Shown: positions 54,874-64,000 of the stretch, one piece after another | Numbering within the stretch: position 1 is the stretch's first letter | How the letters are laid out: the number at the start of each line of letters is the position of its first letter | Source of the DNA: Paralysiella testudinis | GTDB taxonomy: Bacteria > Pseudomonadota > Gammaproteobacteria > Burkholderiales > Neisseriaceae | Length of the DNA stretch: 64,000 bases | NCBI RefSeq assembly: GCF_016894345.1 | Contig: NZ_CP069798.1 | Span: 496,001 to 560,000, forward strand | Reading direction: 5' to 3' | Notes under the pieces: generated by a model | What the model was told of the DNA's origin: nothing | Database searches by the model: none | Seen by the model: the letters and a program-made list of their open reading frames with translations, nothing else | Translations under genes and position numbers: made by a program

Positions 54874-55803
54874 TTAACGGTAGTGCACACCTTCTACTTC
54901 GGTGCTCACGCGGGTACCGGCTTCGCCGCGCACAATGGCTTCGATGTCGGAAAGAGCGCCAATCACGGCAGTTTTGCCGGTTTTTTCGGCAAATTCGCAG
55001 GCAGCCTGGATTTTCGGCCCCATGGAGCCGGCCGGGAACGATAAATCACGCAAAGCCTGCGGGTGGGCGGCGGCAATGGCTTTTTCGGTGGGTTTGCCCC
55101 AGTCGATATAAGCGGCGGCCACATCGGTGGCAATCACCAGCAAATCGGCCTGTAGTTGCTCTGCCAGCAAGGCCGAGCACAGGTCTTTGTCGATTACCGC
55201 TTCCACGCCGCGCAAATGGCCGCTGTGGTCGTAGTAAGTGGGAATGCCGCCGCCACCGGCACAAATCACCACGGTGCCGCGCTCGAGCAGCCATTGCACC
55301 GGCCGGATTTCAAAAATCCGCTGTGGGCGCGGGCTGGGCACCACGCGGCGGTATTTATCACCGTCTGGCGCGATATGCCAGCCTTTTTCTTTTGCCAGCC
55401 GTTGGGCGTCTTCGTGGCTGTATACCGGGCCGATGGGTTTGCTGGGGCTTTGGAAGGCCGGGTCTTCTTTGTCTACTTCCACTTGGGTAAGGATGGTGGC
55501 AAACGGCACTTCCTGCGGCAGCAGATTGCCCATTTCCTGCTCAATCATATAGCCAATCATGCCTTCGGTTTGGGCGCCCAATACGTCCAGCGGATAGGTT
55601 TCCACTTCGGTGTAGGCCGCTCCTTGCAAGGCCAACAGCCCCACTTGCGGGCCGTTGCCGTGGGCAATCACCAATTCGTTGCCGGGCTGCACTTTGGCCA
55701 TTTGCTTCGCCGCTAGGCGCACGTTTTCCTGCTGGTTTTCGGCGCTCAGGGCTTCGCCGCGCCGCAATAGGGCGTTGCCGCCCAATGCAATGACGATACG
55801 CAT
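54874..55803 (-). CDS. arcC: Carbamate kinase
   Basis: Last enzyme of the arginine deiminase pathway: carbamoyl phosphate plus ADP gives ATP, CO2 and ammonia. 309 residues of the amino-acid-kinase fold: [17 protein letters not shown] at the start, [13 protein letters not shown] (about 49-61), [14 protein letters not shown] and [24 protein letters not shown]. Near the end is the family's [13 protein letters not shown]. Last gene of arcDABC, followed by a strong terminator. ATG at 55803 with AAGGAG upstream. Confidence 0.97.
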   Translation of the reverse strand: MRIVIALGGNALLRRGEALSAENQQENVRLAAKQMAKVQPGNELVIAHGNGPQVGLLALQGAAYTEVETYPLDVLGAQTEGMIGYMIEQEMGNLLPQEVPFATILTQVEVDKEDPAFQSPSKPIGPVYSHEDAQRLAKEKGWHIAPDGDKYRRVVPSPRPQRIFEIRPVQWLLERGTVVICAGGGGIPTYYDHSGHLRGVEAVIDKDLCSALLAEQLQADLLVIATDVAAAYIDWGKPTEKAIAAAHPQALRDLSFPAGSMGPKIQAACEFAEKTGKTAVIGALSDIEAIVRGEAGTRVSTEVEGVHYR

Positions 55804-55939
55804 TTCAAACTCCTTGTTTGGGGGATTTTCAGGCAGCGCTGAAAATCAGGGCAGGCCACAACGGCGGCCTGCCCGAGGATGTGGTTTAATCAGGCGAGAT
55901 ATTTGCTGCCTGTTTAATGCCGATTACAAACCGCGTCGA

Positions 55940-56950
55940 TTACAAGCCGCCTAAGGCCGATACCAACACGGCTTTGATGGTGTGCATGCGGTTTTCCGCT
56001 TGGTCGAAGGCAATGTTGTAGGGTGATTCAAACACGTCTTCGGTGACTTCAATGCCATTGGCCAGCTGCGGGTATTTCTCGGCGATTTGCTTGCCCACTT
56101 TGGTTTCGCTGTTGTGGAAGGCGGGCAGGCAATGCATGAATTTGGTGCGCGGGTTGCCGCTGGCTTCCATCATGGCCATATTCACTTGGTAAGGCAGCAA
56201 GGCGGTGATGCGCTCGCCCCAGGCTTCGATCGGCTCGCCCATGGATACCCACACATCGGTGTGGATAAAGTCAACGCCTTTCACCGCTTCGTGTGCGTCT
56301 TCGGTGAGCAGGATGCGTGCGCCGCTGGCTTTGGCAAATTCGCGGCACTGTGCCACCAATTCTTCGCTCGGCCACAGCGATTTGGGCGCGGCAATGCGCA
56401 CGTCCATGCCCAATTTGGCGCCCACCAGCAGCAGGGAGTTGCCCATATTATTGCGGGCGTCGCCCAGATAAGCGTAGCTGATCTCGTACAAGGGTTTGTC
56501 GCTGTGTTCGCGCATGGTGAGCACGTCGGCCAGCATTTGGGTGGGGTGGTATTCGTCGGTGAGGCCGTTGAACACGGGCACGCCGGCGTAGTCGGTGAGC
56601 TCTTGCACCACGTCTTGTTTGAAGCCGCGGTATTCGATGGCATCGTACATGCGGCCAAGCACGCGAGCGGTGTCTTTCATGCTTTCTTTGTGGCCGATTT
56701 GGGATGAGCCCGGGTCGATGTAGGTTACATTGGCGCCTTGGTCGTAGGCGGCCACTTCAAAAGCGCAGCGGGTGCGGGTGGAGGTTTTTTCAAAAATCAG
56801 AGCGATGTTTTTACCGCGCAGGTGCTGTTTTTCGGTACCGCTGTATTTGGCGCGTTTTAGGTCGCGCGCCAAATCGAGCAGATAGCGCAAATCTTGTTGG
56901 CTGTGGTGAACCAGGCTGAGCAGACTGCGGTTGTGCAAGTTAAAAGCCAT
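55940..56950 (-). CDS. arcB: Ornithine carbamoyltransferase, catabolic
   Basis: Second step of the deiminase pathway: citrulline plus phosphate gives ornithine and carbamoyl phosphate. 336 residues with carbamoyl-phosphate motif [11 protein letters not shown] (about 57-67), [15 protein letters not shown], and the ornithine motif [14 protein letters not shown]. The length and setting between arcA and arcC indicate the catabolic form, though sequence alone does not exclude a biosynthetic role. The gap to arcA holds an uptake-sequence hairpin (56985-57013). Confidence 0.95.
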   Translation of the reverse strand: MAFNLHNRSLLSLVHHSQQDLRYLLDLARDLKRAKYSGTEKQHLRGKNIALIFEKTSTRTRCAFEVAAYDQGANVTYIDPGSSQIGHKESMKDTARVLGRMYDAIEYRGFKQDVVQELTDYAGVPVFNGLTDEYHPTQMLADVLTMREHSDKPLYEISYAYLGDARNNMGNSLLLVGAKLGMDVRIAAPKSLWPSEELVAQCREFAKASGARILLTEDAHEAVKGVDFIHTDVWVSMGEPIEAWGERITALLPYQVNMAMMEASGNPRTKFMHCLPAFHNSETKVGKQIAEKYPQLANGIEVTEDVFESPYNIAFDQAENRMHTIKAVLVSALGGL

Positions 56951-56984
56951 GATGAAACTCCTTCAATATCAATAATATTTTGCC

Positions 56985-57013
56985 TAGGCTGCCTGAAACG
57001 CTTCAGGCAGCCT
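56985..57013. repeat. Uptake-sequence hairpin between arcA and arcB
   Basis: TAGGCTGCCTGAA-ACGC-TTCAGGCAGCCTA. No T-run follows on the coding strand, so full termination is unlikely; it may stabilise or process the mRNA. Confidence 0.6.
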
Positions 57014-57031
57014 ACTAAAATGCGATGTAAA

Positions 57032-58285
57032 TCAATAATCAACGGCGTCGCGGATAATCGGGCAAGTCATGCAACGGCCACCGCCGCGGCCGCGGCCAAG
57101 CTCGGAAGCACTGATGGTAATCACTTCCACCCCGGCTTTGCGCAGCAAGGTGTTGGTGTAGGTATTGCGGTCATAGCCCACCACCACGCCCGGCTCAAGG
57201 GCGAACACATTATTGCCGTCGTCCCATTGTTCACGCTCGGCGGCATAGTCGTCGCCACCGGTTTGCACCACGCGCAATTCTTTCAAGCCCAACGCATCGG
57301 CCACCACGTCGACAAAGCGTTTTTGCTCGTAGCGCACATCCAAGCCGCTGGGGCTGCTTTCGTCCGGGCGCAGGCTGAAAGAGCTGATTTGGTTGACTAC
57401 ATCGGGGAAAATATTCACCAAGTCGCGGTCGCAGAAGGTAAACACGGTATCCAAGTGCATGGCCGAGCGGGTTTTTGGCAGCGCGGCCACAATCACGCGC
57501 TCAGCGGCACCTTCAGCAAACAAACGCAAGGCGACTTGGGTGATGGCCTGAATCGAGGTACGCTCGCCCATGCCAATCAGCACCACGCCGTTGCCGATGG
57601 GGAATACGTCGCCGCCTTCCAGTGTGGCATTGGCAAAATACTGATCCGGATCGCCCCACCATACTTTAATGTCTTCCTTGGCAAACAGCGGATGGAATTT
57701 GTAGATGGCGGTGGTGAGCAGGGTTTCCTGCTGGCGTGCCGGCCAATACATCGGGTTGAGCGTAACGCCGCCGTAAATCCAGCTGGTGTTGTCGCGGGTG
57801 AATTGGGTATTGGGCAGCGGCGGAATGGCAAAGCCCACGCTGCCGTGCGATACGCGGATAAGCTTGCTTAAATCCGGTTTGAAATCTTTGGGCAGGTCGT
57901 TCACACTCACCCCGCCAATCAGGAATTCAGCTTGCTGACGCGGGCTCAAGCCTTCCAGCCAAGCACGCAATTCGTGCATTACGGTAACACCCACGGTATT
58001 GGCGGTGATTTTGCGATCCAGAATCCATTTCAGCGCTTCCGGATGGCTTACGGTTTCTGCCAGCAGATTGTGCATTTCCAGCACTTCCACATCACGCTCG
58101 CGCATTTTGGTGACAAAGTCGAAATGGTCGCGTTTGGCCTGGCTTACCCACAGTACATCGTCAAACAGTAAATCATCGCAATTGTCCGGCGTCAGACGTG
58201 TGTGCGCCAGCCCAGGGGAACACACCATTACCCGTCGCAATTTACCCACTTCAGAATAAACACCCAGTTTGTATTCGCTTTGCAT
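57032..58285 (-). CDS. arcA: Arginine deiminase
   Basis: Converts arginine to citrulline and ammonia, first enzyme of the pathway. 417 residues, usual length. N-terminal [20 protein letters not shown], catalytic Asp/Glu region in ...[20 protein letters not shown] and [21 protein letters not shown], His in [19 protein letters not shown], and the catalytic Cys in [15 protein letters not shown] at the C-terminus. Second gene of the operon, 79 bases after arcD. Ammonia production may also protect against acid. Confidence 0.97.
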   Translation of the reverse strand: MQSEYKLGVYSEVGKLRRVMVCSPGLAHTRLTPDNCDDLLFDDVLWVSQAKRDHFDFVTKMRERDVEVLEMHNLLAETVSHPEALKWILDRKITANTVGVTVMHELRAWLEGLSPRQQAEFLIGGVSVNDLPKDFKPDLSKLIRVSHGSVGFAIPPLPNTQFTRDNTSWIYGGVTLNPMYWPARQQETLLTTAIYKFHPLFAKEDIKVWWGDPDQYFANATLEGGDVFPIGNGVVLIGMGERTSIQAITQVALRLFAEGAAERVIVAALPKTRSAMHLDTVFTFCDRDLVNIFPDVVNQISSFSLRPDESSPSGLDVRYEQKRFVDVVADALGLKELRVVQTGGDDYAAEREQWDDGNNVFALEPGVVVGYDRNTYTNTLLRKAGVEVITISASELGRGRGGGRCMTCPIIRDAVDY

Positions 58286-58363
58286 GGTAAAACTCCTTCT
58301 GAAAAATCAATTAATAAACTGTGTTGCGCTTACTATCCTCTATTCATCACTTTATGTTCTTTG

Positions 58364-59794
58364 TTACAAAGTCAGGCTGCCGGTATAGAGGCCGATGGCC
58401 GCCCACACCGCACCCACCACGGCTACTGCCAAATACACTTTTTCCAGATTGGTAAACACCGGCTGCTGGTTTTCGCGGCGGGCCTTGATGTAGAGCAGGG
58501 CACCGGGCGCGTAGAGCAAGGCAGAGAGCAGCAGGTATTTCGCCCCGGCCGCATACAAGAGCCACACGCTATACACCACCGCAATCAGGCCAATCAGCAA
58601 ATCTTTGTAGCGTTGGCCGCTGTCTTTGGCCGTATAGCCTTCGCTGCGCACCGCAATCATCACCGCATACACGGTAGAGAAGAAATACGGCATCAGAATC
58701 ATGGAGGTGGCCAAATAAAGCAGATCTAAATACGAGCTGCTGGAAAACAGGGTAATCACCAGAAACGCCTGAATGGCGGCATTGGAAACCCACAAGGCAT
58801 TGGCAGGCGCACCGTTTTTGTTTTCTTTTTGCAAAAAGGCGGGCATGGTTTTGTCGGTGGCGGCCGAGTGCAGGATTTCACCGCACAGCAAGGTCCACGA
58901 CAGCAAGGCACCGGCCAGAGAAATCACCAAACCGATGGAAATAAACGCCGCACCCCAAGGGCCCACCACATGCGCCAACACGTGCGCCATAGACGGGTTT
59001 TTCAAGGCCGCCAGCTCAGGCTGGTTCATCACCCCCAGCGACAGCACATTCACCATCACCAACAGCGCCAACACACCGATAAAACCCAACACCGTGGCCT
59101 TACCCACATCGCTGCGTCGCTCGGCACGGGCAGAATAAACACTGGCACCCTCAATACCGATAAACACCCATACCGTTACCAACATCATGCTTTTCACTTG
59201 GGTCATCACACTGCCCAAATCCGGATTGCCATAGCCCCAAAAGTCGGCATTGAAAATATCCATTTTGAACGCCGCGCCCACCAGCGCAATAAAGGTAATC
59301 AGCGGCACGATTTTCGCCACGGTGGTAATCAGGTTGATAAACGCCGCCTCTTTAATACCGCGCAACACCAGGCCATGCACCAGCCATAGCAGTATCGAAG
59401 CGCAAATAATCGCCACCGGCGTATTGCCCTCACCAAACACGGGGAAAAAATAACCGAGGGTGCCAAACAGCAGCACCAAATAGCTGACGTTGCCAATCCA
59501 GGCACTAATCCAGTAGCCCCAGGCAGAAGAAAAACCCAGATAATTACCAAATCCGGCTTTGGCATAGGCATAAACGCCATTGTTCAAATCCGGTTTGCGG
59601 TTGGCCAAGGTTTGAAAAACAAAGGCGAGCATCAACATGCCCACCGCTGTAATCGCCCAACCAATCAAAGTGGCACCGGCTGCGGCACCGGCCGCCATGT
59701 TTTGCGGCAAGGAAAAAATACCGCCGCCAATCATTGAGCCAACCACCAGCGCCGTGAGTGCGCCCAGTCGTAACTTACTTGTACTTTCAGACAT
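58364..59794 (-). CDS. arcD: Arginine/ornithine antiporter
   Basis: Inner-membrane exchanger of the APC superfamily that brings in arginine and exports ornithine without net energy cost. 476 residues with 12-13 membrane segments. It starts with LRLGALTALVVGSMIGGGIFSLPQNMAAGA, the substrate-binding region typical of basic amino-acid antiporters. I chose the ATG at 59794 (MSESTSKLRLG) with AAGGAGCAG upstream; the longer frame is promoter DNA. First gene of the operon behind an FNR box. Confidence 0.95.
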   Translation of the reverse strand: MSESTSKLRLGALTALVVGSMIGGGIFSLPQNMAAGAAAGATLIGWAITAVGMLMLAFVFQTLANRKPDLNNGVYAYAKAGFGNYLGFSSAWGYWISAWIGNVSYLVLLFGTLGYFFPVFGEGNTPVAIICASILLWLVHGLVLRGIKEAAFINLITTVAKIVPLITFIALVGAAFKMDIFNADFWGYGNPDLGSVMTQVKSMMLVTVWVFIGIEGASVYSARAERRSDVGKATVLGFIGVLALLVMVNVLSLGVMNQPELAALKNPSMAHVLAHVVGPWGAAFISIGLVISLAGALLSWTLLCGEILHSAATDKTMPAFLQKENKNGAPANALWVSNAAIQAFLVITLFSSSSYLDLLYLATSMILMPYFFSTVYAVMIAVRSEGYTAKDSGQRYKDLLIGLIAVVYSVWLLYAAGAKYLLLSALLYAPGALLYIKARRENQQPVFTNLEKVYLAVAVVGAVWAAIGLYTGSLTL

Positions 59795-60200
59795 TATGCT
59801 GCTCCTTGTCGTTGTATTCCCAAGATTGCGGAAAATCAGCGTAAGCACCCGGTAAATAGGGAGTGGAAACAGCAACAATGGGTAATGTTTTCTAGCACTA
59901 CATATGCATCAGCACCTATGCTGCTGCCAACCCCACCTGCCAACTCGGTGTGTACGGGTTTTGATAAATCATGTATTTCGGACTCATCTTAGACCTGCCC
60001 CATCCGGGAAACAAGGGCGCGATTTGATGCAAATCAAATATAAGTTCAAGATAATTTTTTATATAAAATAATGATTTTTAACTAAATTTAAATTTAGTTG
60101 TAAGCATATAGATTTATTTAAATATGACTTTATTTTGCTGCATTGCCGCATGAGATACCGGTTAAACCACCGTTTTCGGTCATCAAAAAACAGCCTGATT
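59795..60200 (-). promoter_or_regulatory. arc operon control region with FNR box
   Basis: No gene. TTGATGCAAATCAA (60024-60037) equals the FNR consensus TTGAT-N4-ATCAA. It lies about 235 bases upstream of arcD in AT-rich DNA, so a long leader is expected. The rest (60040-60130) is AT-rich without other clear signals. Confidence 0.7.
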
Positions 60201-60205
60201 CATGC

Positions 60206-60211
60206 TATAAT
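60206..60211 (+). promoter_or_regulatory. -10 box of rnpB
   Basis: TATAAT lies ten bases before the start of the RNase P RNA. The -35 is weak. Confidence 0.55.
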
Positions 60212-60221
60212 CGGCACGCAT

Positions 60222-60585
60222 ATCAGCAGGCTAGACAGCCGCCGCGTAACATGTTTACGGGGAGGAAAGTCCGGGCTCCGCAGAGCAGAATGCCGGCTAA
60301 CGGCCGGGCGCCGCGAGGCGACGGAAAGTGGAACAGAAAGCATAACCGCCGATGGCCGTGGCAACACGGCACAGGTAAGGGTGAAATGGTGCGGTAAGAG
60401 CGCACCGTGCCGTTGGCAACAACGTGTAGCAGGCCAAACCCCATTCGGAGCAAGACCAAACAGAATGCGCTGACGCGGCTCGCCGAGCATTCGGGTAGGT
60501 TGCTTGAGCATGCTGGCAACGGCATGCCTAGAGGAATGGCTGTCCAAGACAGAACCCGGCTTACCGGCTTGTCTGATGTGCACCT
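60222..60585 (+). ncRNA. rnpB: RNase P RNA, class A
   Basis: Catalytic RNA of RNase P, which removes 5' leaders of tRNA precursors. Conserved segments are GGGGAGGAAAGTCCGGGCTCC near the 5' end, GGGTGAAATGGTGCGGTAAGAGCGCACC, GGTAGGTTGCTTGAG and AGAGGAATGGCTGTCC with ACAGAACCCGGCTTA near the 3' end. The ends (ATCAGCAGGCTAGACAG and CCGGCTTGTCTGAT) pair to form P1. Exact ends are uncertain by a few bases. A strong terminator follows. Confidence 0.96.
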
Positions 60586-60594
60586 TAAATTCAT

Positions 60595-60633
60595 AAAAAA
60601 CGGCAAGCATATAATTAATGCTTGCCGTTTTTT
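60595..60633 (+). terminator. rnpB terminator
   Basis: CGGCAAGCAT and ATGCTTGCCG with a seven-base loop, then TTTTTT. Confidence 0.9.
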
Positions 60634-60717
60634 ATGGCTCGGTGTTTCAGGCTGCCTGAAAACAAAGCTAAAACACAGTTTCAGGCAGCTTTGATACCGC
60701 GCCTAATCAAACCGGGT

Positions 60718-62175
60718 TTACCAATAACCCAATACTTTCCACCACACGCCACCCACCAGCACAAACACCAGCAGATTCACCACGCTCATCACAAAGCCGG
60801 CTTTCCACCATTCGCCTAAAGTAGTGTAGCCAGAGCCGAAAATCACCGGCGAAGTGCCCGTGGCATAGTGGGTGAGGGTCATCATCAGGCTGGAAGCAGC
60901 GGCCATCAGCAGCGCAAACAACATTGGCGGCGCACCCAAAGCCAGCCCAGCGCCGTAAAACGCCGCAAACATGGCGGTAATGTGGGCGGTGGTGCTGGCA
61001 AACATATAGTGCGCATACATATAGGCCAACAGCAGCAGGGCACACGCCGCCACCCAGCTTAAGCCCAAGCTGCCAATGCTGCTTTCCAGCACACCGGAAA
61101 ACCAAGCAATCAAGCCAAGTTTGTTAAGGAAGGTGGCCATCATCACCAAGGCAGCAAACCAAGTAATCGTGTCCCAAGCACTTTTTTCTTTCAAAATATC
61201 ATCCCAAGTCAGCACGCCGGTGAGCAGCAACAAAGACAAGCCGATAAACGCAGTGGTGGTGGCATCCACTGCCCACGCATCGCCCAACAGCATGGCGGGG
61301 ATGCCCGCCCACAACAGCAACAATAAGGCGAAAATGGCCAGCATGATTTTTTCACCCCGGCTTACCGGCCCCATTTCCTGCAGCCGCGCCTTGGCAAATG
61401 CCGCCGCATTGGGTGTGGACTTGATTTCCGGCGGATAGAGGAAATACAGTACCAGCGGCATCAAAGCCATGGCCACCAAGCCGGGCAGCAACATGGCCAC
61501 CGCCCAAGTACCCCAGCTTAAATGGATATCGCTGTTGGTGGCTTTGGTAATCAAGTCCACCACCAGCGGATTGGGCGCGGTGGCGGTGATAAACATGGCC
61601 GATGTAATCGGATTACTGTGATAGTTGACCAAGGCCAAATATTTGCCGATGCGCCCTTGGGTGCCTTTTTCCGGATCCGAATCGTAGCTGCTGGCAATCG
61701 CCTTCATCACCGGGTGGATAATGCCGCCGCCACGGGCGGTATTGCTGGGCGTTACCGGCGCCAGCATCAATTCGGAAAGCGCCAAGCTGTAGCCGATGCC
61801 CAAGGTGCGTTTGCCCCAAACGGCGATAAACCAATAGCCGAAACGTGCACCCAAGCCGGTTTTGAGCAAGCCGCGCGAAATCATGATGGCCACACCGATG
61901 AGCCAAATCAGCGGGCTGGCAAAACTGCTCAGCGCATCGCGCATGGCATCGGCCGGTTTATCGGCGGTGACGCCGGTGAGTGCCACCAGCATTATGGCAA
62001 TAATCGACAGCGCCCCAATCGGCATGGCCTTGCCGATAATGGCGGCAATCACGCCCACAAACATCGCCAGCAAATGCCATGCTTGCGGCGATACGCCTTC
62101 AGGCACCGGCACCATAAACCAGATAATGAGTGCCAAGGCCAGTGCCACCGCGGCCGGAATAGGTTTAAAGCCCAT
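60718..62175 (-). CDS. DASS-family anion:sodium symporter (SLC13/CitT type)
   Basis: 485-residue inner-membrane transporter with about 12 membrane segments, of the divalent anion:Na+ symporter family (dicarboxylates, citrate, 2-oxoglutarate). Family hallmarks are LAPVTPSNTARGGGIIHPVMK (first SNT-type loop), NPITSAMFITATAPNPL, and a second loop near HYATGTSPVIFGSGYTTLGEWWK. It resembles bacterial 2-oxoglutarate/malate translocators. The exact substrate cannot be read from sequence. ATG at 62175 with AAGGAGC upstream. Confidence 0.9.
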   Translation of the reverse strand: MGFKPIPAAVALALALIIWFMVPVPEGVSPQAWHLLAMFVGVIAAIIGKAMPIGALSIIAIMLVALTGVTADKPADAMRDALSSFASPLIWLIGVAIMISRGLLKTGLGARFGYWFIAVWGKRTLGIGYSLALSELMLAPVTPSNTARGGGIIHPVMKAIASSYDSDPEKGTQGRIGKYLALVNYHSNPITSAMFITATAPNPLVVDLITKATNSDIHLSWGTWAVAMLLPGLVAMALMPLVLYFLYPPEIKSTPNAAAFAKARLQEMGPVSRGEKIMLAIFALLLLLWAGIPAMLLGDAWAVDATTTAFIGLSLLLLTGVLTWDDILKEKSAWDTITWFAALVMMATFLNKLGLIAWFSGVLESSIGSLGLSWVAACALLLLAYMYAHYMFASTTAHITAMFAAFYGAGLALGAPPMLFALLMAAASSLMMTLTHYATGTSPVIFGSGYTTLGEWWKAGFVMSVVNLLVFVLVGGVWWKVLGYW

Positions 62176-62313
62176 GTGTGTGCTCCTTGTTATTTTGGCT
62201 TGAATTCAATAGGCATGATTCTCAATTTTCAGCATTGGTGCAAGCCAAAATCCACCGTTTTCTGACTTGCCGCAAAGTTTGTAATAAAACAACAAAACGG
62301 GATTTGCGGCAAA

Positions 62314-62356
62314 AAAAGGCTGCCTGAAAAGGAAATGTCGTTTTCAGGCAGCCTTA
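62314..62356. terminator. Inverted uptake-sequence terminator after pncA
   Basis: AAAAGGCTGCCTGAAAA and its complement with about ten bases between. On the minus strand a run of T follows. Confidence 0.75.
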
Positions 62357-62372
62357 ATAAAAATCGCTAGGG

Positions 62373-63020
62373 CTAAAACGGGCGGTGGGCTTGCAGCCAT
62401 GCCGCCACCGCCGCGGCATCGGGCAACAGCACAGCGCCGGCGGCCTGCATTTGTGCCGTAGCGCTGGCGGTGGTGCTCGCGGCAATGCCACGGCAGGCGG
62501 CCAAGTTCACCAGCACTTGCCATTGGCCGTGGCCGCATAATTGCAATACGGTGTCTTTCACGCAATAGTCGGTGGCCAGGCCGCCCACAATCACACAATC
62601 AGCACCGCGCACCTGCAGCCATTCGAGTAGGCCGGTGCTGATGCGCCCGGCCATATCGTGAAAGCAGGCGCCGTAAGGGTGCATATGCGTATCCAGCCCT
62701 TTATGCACCAGAAAATCATAGTCTTCCGGCGCGGGCAGGCCGGGCAAGGGCAAAAAGCCTTCGCTGCCCACTTCGGCATGGCGCACCCACGTGAGGTCGG
62801 CATTCGGATAGGGCAGCGCTTGCAGCATTTCGGCAGGCGTGTCCACCACCCACACGGCTTGGGCGCTGTGGGCATCGCGGGTGAGCACGCGCCAATCGGC
62901 CAGCGCGGCTTGGGCATTCAGCTCGGGCACAATCAAATCGCCTTCGGCCACCGGCAGCTCTTGCGGGCACAGCGGTGAAAAGGCACGTTGGGCGTCGACA
63001 TCAATGGCAACAACAGACAT
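62373..63020 (-). CDS. pncA: Nicotinamidase / isochorismatase-family hydrolase
   Basis: Hydrolyses nicotinamide to nicotinate for NAD salvage. 215 residues with the catalytic triad of the family: Asp in AIDVDAQRAF, Lys in VHKGLDTHMHPYGACF, and Cys in GGLATDYCVKDT. Metal-binding Asp/His are seen near DAHSAQA and HMHP. The start ATG at 63020 follows AAGGAATCCCC. Size is normal. Single gene between the transporter and a miniature element. Confidence 0.88.
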   Translation of the reverse strand: MSVVAIDVDAQRAFSPLCPQELPVAEGDLIVPELNAQAALADWRVLTRDAHSAQAVWVVDTPAEMLQALPYPNADLTWVRHAEVGSEGFLPLPGLPAPEDYDFLVHKGLDTHMHPYGACFHDMAGRISTGLLEWLQVRGADCVIVGGLATDYCVKDTVLQLCGHGQWQVLVNLAACRGIAASTTASATAQMQAAGAVLLPDAAAVAAWLQAHRPF

Positions 63021-63072
63021 GGGGATTCCTTATATATCTCGATATATCTCAGCAAGATGATTAAGCAAATGA

Positions 63073-63174
63073 TACCAATTCTACAAAATAACCTAACTGC
63101 GTTGGCTCGCCTTGCCGTACTACTTGTACTGTCTTCAGCTCGCCGCCTTGTTATCTTATTTTGTAGAATTGGTA
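63073..63174. repeat. Miniature element with IS630-type ends and Correia-like core
   Basis: CCAATTCTACAAAATAA and its perfect complement (63075-63091 and 63156-63172) are flanked by TA. The ends start like those of the IS630 copy at 51752-52870. The interior in reverse (ACAAGGCGGCGAGCTGAAGA, then CAGTACAAGTAGTACGGCAA and GGCGAGCCAACG) resembles the core of Neisseria Correia elements. 98 bases without coding capacity. Confidence 0.75.
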
Positions 63175-63190
63175 TGAAATAGGGCTTGAT

Positions 63191-63225
63191 AAAAGGCTGC
63201 CTGAAACCATTTCAGGCAGCCTTTT
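63191..63225. terminator. Terminator of the racemase gene
   Basis: AAAAGGCTGCCTGAAA and its exact complement, three bases apart, 15 bases after the stop. Confidence 0.85.
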
Positions 63226-63239
63226 CTATGACCAGATAT

Positions 63240-64000
63240 TTAAGGCTGTGCAGCTGGCCAGTTCGGTTTTTTCAGTTTGGGATTGGAGTTACCCCACACG
63301 GTATACAAATCGGCCAGCAAGGCGCCGTTGATGTCTTCGATTTCGCCTTGGCTGATTTCGGCATTGCCTTGTTTACCGTAGAGCACCACTTCGTCACCGG
63401 CCACAATATCGGGGTAGTCGGTGACATCCACCATGGTGGTGTTCATCGACACTTTGCCCACCACTGGCACTTTGTGGCCGCGAATCAACACATGGCCTTT
63501 GTTGGTGAACACGCGGCGGTAGCCATCGGAATAGCCCAGTGGCAGGTTGGCCAAATAGGAATCACGCGTTAAGGTGTAGGTGCGGTCGTAGCCCACGGTG
63601 GTGCCCTTGCGGTAGTGGTTGACGCTGGCCACTGTCGATTTGAAGGCCATGATTTTCTGGTATTCGGTGTGCTCGGGAATGGTGTCGCCATACAGTAGGC
63701 CGCCGGGGCGAACCATGTCCAACCGCGATTCGGGCACGGCCAAGGTGGAGAATGAATTGGCGGTGTGCAGGGTGAGCTTGCTGCGATCCAGCCCGGCGTT
63801 TTTGATCAGCCAAGCCGATTCTTGATTAAAGGCGGCCAAGCCACGGCGCACATCGGCAGCTTCTTCCACCGGGAAATGGGTCATGATGCCGGTGATGTGC
63901 AGATTCGGTAGGCGGGTGATGGCCAGCGCGGTTTGTTTGCCTTCGTCGGTGGTGATGTCTAGGCCGTTGCGGTTCATGCCGGCGGAATTCAGGGCGAAAT
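63240..64000 (-). CDS. Broad-specificity amino-acid/alanine racemase, C-terminal part
   Basis: PLP-dependent racemase of the Alr fold; the N-terminus with the PLP-Lys lies beyond the right edge. The visible 253 codons include FALNSAGMNRNGLD, the catalytic Tyr region GTTVGYDRTYTLTRDS, LPLGYSDGYRRVF, VVGKVSMNTTMVDVTD and the C-terminal ADLYTVWGNSNP. These variants are closer to periplasmic broad-spectrum racemases (Bsr) of Vibrio and Pseudomonas than to cytosolic Alr. No start is seen; an internal ATG at 63977 is not the true start because the family sequence continues before it. Confidence 0.9.
   Translation of the reverse strand, partial: FALNSAGMNRNGLDITTDEGKQTALAITRLPNLHITGIMTHFPVEEAADVRRGLAAFNQESAWLIKNAGLDRSKLTLHTANSFSTLAVPESRLDMVRPGGLLYGDTIPEHTEYQKIMAFKSTVASVNHYRKGTTVGYDRTYTLTRDSYLANLPLGYSDGYRRVFTNKGHVLIRGHKVPVVGKVSMNTTMVDVTDYPDIVAGDEVVLYGKQGNAEISQGEIEDINGALLADLYTVWGNSNPKLKKPNWPAAQP

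Overview
The window comes from a member of the Neisseriaceae. The evidence is the 12-base DNA uptake sequence AGGCTGCCTGAA and its complement. It is scattered through genes and gene ends, very often as inverted pairs in terminator position. This is the dialect described for the Simonsiella side of the family rather than the ATGCCGTCTGAA form of N. meningitidis. Most genes are ordinary GC-moderate chromosomal genes of that family. I cannot name the species.

Layout. 1-5.7 kb: fatty-acid genes (partial FadL porin, FadE acyl-CoA dehydrogenase, a PsrA-like TetR repressor with an evident operator) and a small membrane protein. 5.7-9 kb: dnaJ and a divergent RNase II-like protein. 9-13.4 kb: a tightly packed five-gene operon with a Ras-like GTPase of the type found in Streptomyces conservons, a Roadblock protein, a degenerate receiver/winged-helix protein, a probable second Roadblock-like protein and a membrane-anchored FimV/TPR-like protein. 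13.5-17.9 kb: mltA, mutS and initiator tRNA-Met. 17.9-26.8 kb: an integrative element in the tRNA gene, about 8.9 kb, with a P4-type integrase, AlpA-like regulator, Mu-like Gam, Mor and I-protease proteins, unknown small proteins, a P4-type primase, a DUF927 ATPase and a cluster of TGGATAC iterons. It has no recognisable capsid, portal, tail or lysis genes and looks like a phage satellite.

27-39 kb: housekeeping genes (lysS, fxsA, nlpD, an aldehyde dehydrogenase, rsmA, an orphan amino-acid ABC ATPase, recQ), then a small envelope set with a methyltransferase that has a regulatory domain. 39-45 kb: the divergent pair metR/metE, driven apart by an AT-rich AbiC-like phage-defence gene that is itself cut in two by an IS481-family insertion. 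45-51.5 kb: fghA, a glycosyltransferase/PAP2 pair, two complementary bacterioferritin subunits and tldD. 51.6-53.1 kb: a strong Fur-like box with no gene after it, an IS630-family element with a poly-A frameshift, and a Correia-like miniature element. 53.1-54.7 kb: adhC and an FrmR-type regulator. 54.8-60.1 kb: the arginine deiminase operon arcDABC behind a perfect FNR box. 60.2-64 kb: RNase P RNA, a DASS-family anion transporter, pncA, a second miniature element and a partial broad-specificity racemase.

How it works together: the arc operon plausibly gives ATP and ammonia from arginine under low oxygen; adhC plus fghA detoxify formaldehyde; fadL/fadE/psrA form a fatty-acid responsive unit. 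The accessory interest lies in the satellite-like element, the conservon-like GTPase operon, the broken Abi gene and the miniature elements whose ends and cores appear to have been exchanged.
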